A stretch of DNA of 38,515 nucleotides, taken from positions 1-38,515 of IMG/VR virus record IMGVR_UViG_3300020202_000162; one strand, 5' to 3'. Shown one piece after another: positions 34,902-38,515 of the stretch; the stretch's first letter is position 1; every line of letters begins with the position of its first letter. A program made the position numbers and the translations under genes. Under the pieces are notes generated by a model. The model worked only from the letters and a program-made list of their open reading frames with translations, was not told the DNA's origin and did not search any database. The stretch is from a virus.

Positions 34902-36500
34902 ATGCCCACCGTCGAAGAGATCCAGACGGAAATCGTCAAATCCAACGCCGCGGTCAACGAGACGCTCAAGGCGATCAAGACCCAGCTCGACAACCACGAG
35001 GCCGCCATCGCCGAGATGAAGAAGAATGGTGACCGGCCGGAGGCGACCGCCGAGCACGCCGAGACCATGAAGAAGCTCACCGCCACGCTGGATGGAGCGC
35101 AGACCTCTTTGGCTGCTGCACAGGCCGAGCTTGTGGCCCTCAAGGCGTCAACCCAGCACGACATCGAGGAGCTGCAAAAGGCGATGCAGCGGAGCGGCAA
35201 TGGTGGCGCGGGCGGCGAGGCGTTCAAGACCCTCGGAGAACGAGCCGTCGAGCTGATCCAGGAGAACGAGGCCGCCTTCCGTGACTACGCCAATGGTAGG
35301 GCCCCAAATGCGCGTTTGCTGCCTCACGTGACCTTGAAGTCCTTCGGCGACGAGCCGATCTTCCGCGGATACGAACCGAGTGACCTGAAGAAAGCTCTTC
35401 AGACGAACGCCACGACCAATTTCATCGCTCCCTACCAGATCCCCGGATACATCCCGCTCCGCCGGCGCCGTCTCCGGATGCGGGATCTTATCCCCATCAT
35501 TCCGGCGCCCGGCGGCGGCGAGATCCGCTATGTCCGGCAGACCGGCTTCGCTCCGACTGCTGCGCCCTCGTCGGTCGTCAGCATCACCCAAACCGGAGGC
35601 CTTGCGACCGCAACCGTTACCGGCCACGGGTGGGAGGATCACGACCGCATCCGAATCGCTGGCGCGAACCAAGCTGGTTATAACGGCGATTTCTACATCA
35701 AGGTGGTGGACGCCAATACGTTCACCTTCACGGTCCCGTCGGGAACGGTGAGTCCGGCCACCGGAACCATCACCGCCTTCCGGATGAACAACTATGGTGC
35801 TGCCGGTTGGGTGGCCGAGGGCGCGACGAAACCCGGCGCCCAGATGTTCTTCGAAGAGCGGACGGCGCGGGTGCAGACGCTCGCCCACCACATGAAGGTC
35901 ACTCGGCAGGTGCTCGCCGACATGCCGGGGCTCCAGAACAACATCAACACCGACGGCATTTACGGCCTCCTACGGGCCGAGGATACCGGGATCCTGTATG
36001 GTTCTGGCACCGGCGCCGAGATGCAGGGCATCCTCACAGACCCGGGCCGGCAGCAGTACAAGTGGAGCGAGGGGAAGACGAACGACACGAAAGTGAAAGC
36101 GATCCGCCGGTCGCGGACCTTGGTCGAGATGGCGGACGGCGAAGCCTCGGGCTGCGTCCTTCACCCCACCGTGTGGGAGGACATCGAGCTCGAAACCGGG
36201 AGCGACGAGCATTACATCTGGGTGAACCGGATGAACGGCCTCAACCCGGACGGTGAGGAGATCTGGCGGATGCCGCTCGTGCTCACCCGCGCGATCAAGG
36301 CGGAGACCTGGCTGGTGGGGGCCTTCGCTCAGGCGACCTCGCTCTACGACCGGGAGCAAGCCAATGTTCGCTGGAGCGATTCGAACGAGGACGACTTCAT
36401 CAAGAACTTGATGACGGCACTCTTCGAGGAGCGGATCGCCCAAGCCATCCGCCACCCAGAGCTGCTGGTCGAGGGAACCTTCGACAGTGCCCCGGCCTAG
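34902..36500 (+). CDS. HK97-type major capsid protein with inserted Ig/FCCH-like domain
   Basis: 532 residues from ATG 34902. Residues 1-98 form a delta-type coiled-coil scaffold, likely cleaved by the protease upstream. The HK97 fold follows: LPHVTLKSFGDEPIFRG, KALQTNATTNFIAPYQIPGYIPL, then WVAEGATKPGAQM, TRQVLADMPGL and RAEDTGILYGSGTGAEMQGIL. Residues about 224-293 are an insertion with VSITQTGGLATATVTGHGW, IAGANQAGYNGDFYIKVVD and NTFTFTVPSGT. It resembles FCCH/Ig-like modules of phage surface proteins. It lies near the E-loop region and probably decorates the capsid surface. The family is typically 300-420 residues long. Confidence 0.88.
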   Translation: MPTVEEIQTEIVKSNAAVNETLKAIKTQLDNHEAAIAEMKKNGDRPEATAEHAETMKKLTATLDGAQTSLAAAQAELVALKASTQHDIEELQKAMQRSGNGGAGGEAFKTLGERAVELIQENEAAFRDYANGRAPNARLLPHVTLKSFGDEPIFRGYEPSDLKKALQTNATTNFIAPYQIPGYIPLRRRRLRMRDLIPIIPAPGGGEIRYVRQTGFAPTAAPSSVVSITQTGGLATATVTGHGWEDHDRIRIAGANQAGYNGDFYIKVVDANTFTFTVPSGTVSPATGTITAFRMNNYGAAGWVAEGATKPGAQMFFEERTARVQTLAHHMKVTRQVLADMPGLQNNINTDGIYGLLRAEDTGILYGSGTGAEMQGILTDPGRQQYKWSEGKTNDTKVKAIRRSRTLVEMADGEASGCVLHPTVWEDIELETGSDEHYIWVNRMNGLNPDGEEIWRMPLVLTRAIKAETWLVGAFAQATSLYDREQANVRWSDSNEDDFIKNLMTALFEERIAQAIRHPELLVEGTFDSAPA

Positions 36501-36510
36501 TGACCGGCTC

Positions 36511-36545
36511 GGAGGCGCTGGGATCGTCGTGACCCCGGCGCCTCC
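36511..36545. other. Long inverted repeat between capsid and next gene
   Basis: GGAGGCGC (36511-36518) and GCGCCTCC (36538-36545), with further GGG/CCC pairing inside. No T run follows on the plus strand. It may stabilise or process the capsid mRNA. Confidence 0.5.
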
Positions 36546-36621
36546 CACCGCTACCCCGCCGCCCTCGGGCAGACCATACAACCCTTGGGCGGGTGTCATT
36601 TCAACCGAAGAGGAGAAGCCG

Positions 36622-36948
36622 GTGACCAAAATCGAGATGAAGGCATTAACATACCAGAGCGTGCCTCAGGGAAACGACAGGCAGTATGTCGCGAAGAACG
36701 GGAAATTTTTCGTTTTCAGCGAACAGGAGGCGCTGGCCCGGGTGGAACGTGGTATCGCCGAGCGACTCTCCGCCGAGGCGCCAAGCGACGAGGAGACCGC
36801 GAAGCAAAGCGAGACCGAGGATCTGTCGAAACCCTGGACGATGCAGCTCGACCCCGAGACCTACCTCAAGAAATATCCCGAGGGTCAGCACGCGGAGCAT
36901 GCCCGCGCGGTCATCGCCCGCGAGGGTGGCGGCGAAACGAAAACGTAG
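36622..36948 (+). CDS. Hypothetical late protein
   Basis: 108 residues from GTG 36622 with AGGAG 6 bases upstream; a longer frame starting at 36487 lacks such a signal. N-terminus IEMKALTYQSVPQGNDRQYVAKNGKFFVFSEQEALARV, acidic middle, end DPETYLKKYPEGQHAEHARAVIAREGG. It resembles short phage proteins located after the capsid gene, possibly head-completion or decoration. Confidence 0.6.
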   Translation: MTKIEMKALTYQSVPQGNDRQYVAKNGKFFVFSEQEALARVERGIAERLSAEAPSDEETAKQSETEDLSKPWTMQLDPETYLKKYPEGQHAEHARAVIAREGGGETKT

Positions 36949-36960
36949 ACATATCCCTCC

Positions 36961-36990
36961 GCCGGGGTGATGTCCACCCCGGCACTTTTT
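36961..36990 (+). terminator. Rho-independent terminator after the head genes
   Basis: GCCGGGGTG (36961-36969) and CACCCCGGC (36975-36983), 5-base loop, then ACTTTTT (36984-36990). A near-perfect terminator that ends or attenuates the head operon before the ATG at 37006. Confidence 0.85.
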
Positions 36991-37005
36991 CCTGAGGACC
37001 GATCG

Positions 37006-37308
37006 ATGAGCCCAGAAGTTCTCGCCGCTACCGCTGGCGCAATCCTCTCCCTCCTTATGAACTACATCCCCGGCCTCAACACGGCCTTCGACCGGCTCAG
37101 TCCGAACGGCCAACGAGCCGCCATGGCAGGGCTTCTCCTGGTGGCCGCCGTCGGGACGGCCATTTGGACGTGTACCAATCCAGAAGCAGGCGGACTGACG
37201 ATCTGCCTCGGCGGCACGGACTGGCGCGCGGTGGTCCAGTCCTTCATTTTCGCGCTGATCGCCAATCAGAGCGTCGACCGGATCAGCCCCAAGCCGCGCG
37301 AGGAGTAG
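37006..37308 (+). CDS. Small membrane protein (holin-like)
   Basis: 100 residues from ATG 37006 (GAGG upstream). Hydrophobic segments at about residues 4-22, 43-61 and 80-95 with NYIPGLNTAFDRLSPNGQRAAMAG between. The topology (2-3 TM, 100 residues) is typical of class-II-like phage holins, but no endolysin is seen nearby. It also resembles a frequent small phage membrane protein of unknown role. Confidence 0.55.
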   Translation: MSPEVLAATAGAILSLLMNYIPGLNTAFDRLSPNGQRAAMAGLLLVAAVGTAIWTCTNPEAGGLTICLGGTDWRAVVQSFIFALIANQSVDRISPKPREE

Positions 37309-37311
37309 CTT

Positions 37312-37428
37312 GTGAGCCATGCCGCCGGAGAGCCGTCGGGCGAGATCACGCTCTTGATCTTCCTCGTCCTCGGGCTTCTCTTCGCCGCGGTCTTTGTCTG
37401 GGGGTGGCTTCGGAGTCGGAGACGATGA
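37312..37428 (+). CDS. 38-residue single-TM protein
   Basis: GTG 37312 preceded by AGGAG (overlapping the previous stop region). SGEITLLIFLVLGLLFAAVFV is one transmembrane helix, then GWLRSRRR, a basic cytosolic end. It may accompany the preceding membrane protein. It is too short for family assignment. Confidence 0.5.
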   Translation: MSHAAGEPSGEITLLIFLVLGLLFAAVFVWGWLRSRRR

Positions 37429-37465
37429 ACTAGGCGAGGACCTTCGGCCGGGAGGAGTGACCCCC

Positions 37466-37678
37466 ATGCGAACGATCCAGATCACACTGCCGCGAGCCGT
37501 CGCTGACCAAGCCTTCGGCTTCTATCTCCACTCGCAGGAGCCCAAGGCTGACTACGACCTCTCGGCTTTTCACGCCGGCACCGCCTTCGAGGAGGAAGTC
37601 TCCCAACGGGTGAAGGCGATGCCGCGCGAGTCCCAGATCACGACACAGAAAGCACTGAAGCGGGTCCTTGGGGAGTAG
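37466..37678 (+). CDS. Hypothetical late protein
   Basis: 70 residues from ATG 37466 (GGAGGAG upstream). Small alpha/beta segment, TIQITLPRAVADQAFGFYLHSQEPKADYDLSAFHAGTAFE, then a helix ending KALKRVLGE. No known family. Confidence 0.6.
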   Translation: MRTIQITLPRAVADQAFGFYLHSQEPKADYDLSAFHAGTAFEEEVSQRVKAMPRESQITTQKALKRVLGE

Positions 37679-37753
37679 GCGGTGGTAGAATCGGAGTGCG
37701 GCGGGTTGTGGGACCCGCCTACCCCTAACCACGAACCCTGCAAGGAGGGCGCG

Positions 37754-38206
37754 ATGGCTGAGAAAAGCATACCCCAACACCGAACCTGCGAGATCTGCGG
37801 CGAGGAATCGCCAGCGAGTGAGTTTGCCCTCTCCGTCCCCGACGGACGGTGGATTCATGCCGGTCCCTGCTTCCTGGAATTTGGAATCATTCAGAACACG
37901 CTCCAAGGCACGGTGCGGGAGGTCATCCAGCGTCTCTGCCAGCTACACCGGGAACGGGCAAGGGCGTGGAAAACGATTGCCTGTGCCGAGAGGGAACGCC
38001 TCGCCGAGGAGAACAGACTGCTCAAAGCCGCGCCGCCGGCCTTGATCACCCTCGACGACCACGACCAGCTCGTCGCGCATGCGGTCGCTGCTGAACGCGC
38101 CCGAATCCGGCGGGATTTGCTGGAAGCTCCAGAGCTTCGAAAGCAGGATATCTCCATCGGCCGAGTGGTAGCCCTGATCGACCGCATCTGCCCGGAGGGC
38201 TTCTGA
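37754..38206 (+). CDS. Zinc-knuckle/coiled-coil protein ending in IDRICP
   Basis: 150 residues from ATG 37754 (AAGGAGG). N-terminal CEICGEE and a later PDGRWIHAGPC form a Cys/His zinc site. A coiled coil (HRERARAWKTIACAERERLAEENRLL) follows. The C-terminus ends VALIDRICPEGF. The same IDRICP end-motif appears in the next protein and in the protein at 14331-14690. A possible -10 (TAGAAT) lies near 37686. Function unknown. Confidence 0.6.
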   Translation: MAEKSIPQHRTCEICGEESPASEFALSVPDGRWIHAGPCFLEFGIIQNTLQGTVREVIQRLCQLHRERARAWKTIACAERERLAEENRLLKAAPPALITLDDHDQLVAHAVAAERARIRRDLLEAPELRKQDISIGRVVALIDRICPEGF

Positions 38207-38207
38207 C

Positions 38208-38515
38208 ATGGGCACCTCGAAGGGATGGGAGACCCGCAGACGGCGGCAGGCCGAGCAGGCGAAGGAATGGGACAACGCGCTCTTCGCGGCCGGGGTAGCG
38301 GAGGAGCGGAAGCGGATACGGTTGGAACTGTTGAAGCTCGTGTACTCTGGGTCGGACGGTCTGTGGCGAGCAGAAATTGACCGCATCTGCCCCGCCGACG
38401 GCGAGCCCGTAGCGGACGAGCGAACGGCGGATCGGATCAGCGAGAAACTGCTGGAGCGGTGCGAGGCGCTCGTCCGTGCTCAACTTCACTTGAACCAGGG
38501 GCTGCGGCGACCAGA
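38208..38515 (+). CDS. Paralogue of the preceding protein (partial)
   Basis: Starts at ATG 38208 and runs out of the window with 102 codons. It is charged and helical (RRRRQAEQAKEWDN, EERKRIRLELLKLVYSG). It contains AEIDRICPADG, mirroring IDRICPEGF of the previous gene, so the two are probably paralogues. The end is not visible. Confidence 0.6.
   Translation, partial: MGTSKGWETRRRRQAEQAKEWDNALFAAGVAEERKRIRLELLKLVYSGSDGLWRAEIDRICPADGEPVADERTADRISEKLLERCEALVRAQLHLNQGLRRP

Noticed and set aside
34850-35227. Minus-strand frame over the capsid gene
   Set aside because: Ser/Val/Leu-rich antisense shadow of the coiled-coil part of the capsid gene, with no ribosome-binding site.
1-38515. CRISPR array
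   Set aside because: No set of three or more similar 25-40 bp repeats with unique spacers was found by eye. The 9-bp arrays are too short and gapless.

Overview
This 38.5 kb window looks like most of a tailed double-stranded DNA phage or prophage genome with high GC content. It carries an HK97-type head module: small and large terminase, portal, prohead protease and major capsid protein. It also has a recombination/replication module and a long run of small overlapping early genes. No integrase, recognisable CI-type repressor, endolysin, tail tape measure, tRNA or rRNA was seen, so lifestyle and lysis remain open. The host is inferred only weakly. The secreted protein at 1564-2253 has an N-terminal CRLLDTR motif, and two 47-residue peptides carry a KLxLxxETLAxL leader. 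To my knowledge both features are common in Acidobacteriota, but neither is decisive.

Layout. 1-1559 (+): end of one gene and a virion-like protein. 1564-2253 (-): a secreted, host-like protein. 2393-2536 (-): a RiPP-precursor-like peptide just past a terminator. 2650-8189 (-): an early operon of small genes linked by ATGA/GTGA overlaps, including a DnaQ-type exonuclease, a Lar-like anti-restriction protein and several zinc ribbons, driven by a good sigma70-like promoter at 8238-8266. 8301-8932 (+): two genes embedded in the minus region. 8975-14690 (-): a second minus operon with a DUF5131 protein, a RusA resolvase, an ASCH-like protein and a Band-7-like lipoprotein. 14700-14828: a divergent control region with four 9-bp repeats over two overlapping promoters. 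14829-21127 (+): recombination (annealing-protein candidate and Cas4-like nuclease) and replication (DnaC-like loader), then a D12 adenine methylase. 21124-23896 (+): terminase, with a large subunit that appears to carry an extra, degenerate ATPase module. 24009-29398: accessory genes on both strands between terminase and portal, including a second RiPP-like peptide, a transposase remnant, a SLATT-like membrane protein and a second adenine methylase. 29395-30816 (+): portal. 30821-34047 (+): a csf1-csf2-csf3-cysH cassette. 34065-36500 (+): protease and capsid. 36622-38515 (+): small late genes.

The most striking content is the four-gene cassette at 30821-34047. It encodes a Csf1-like zinc-finger protein with a C-terminal extension that looks like a Cas11 small subunit, a Csf2/Cas7-like RAMP, a Csf3/Cas5-like RAMP and a CysH-like PP-loop protein. 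This matches type IV-B CRISPR-Cas architecture. It sits inside the phage head operon, and no CRISPR array, Cas6 or DinG is present in the window. How the genes work together (inference): the minus operons and the 14.8-21.1 kb operon run early takeover, replication and recombination. Lar and two methylases defend the phage DNA. The csf cassette may form a guide-RNA-free or RNA-scavenging RAMP complex expressed with the head genes.
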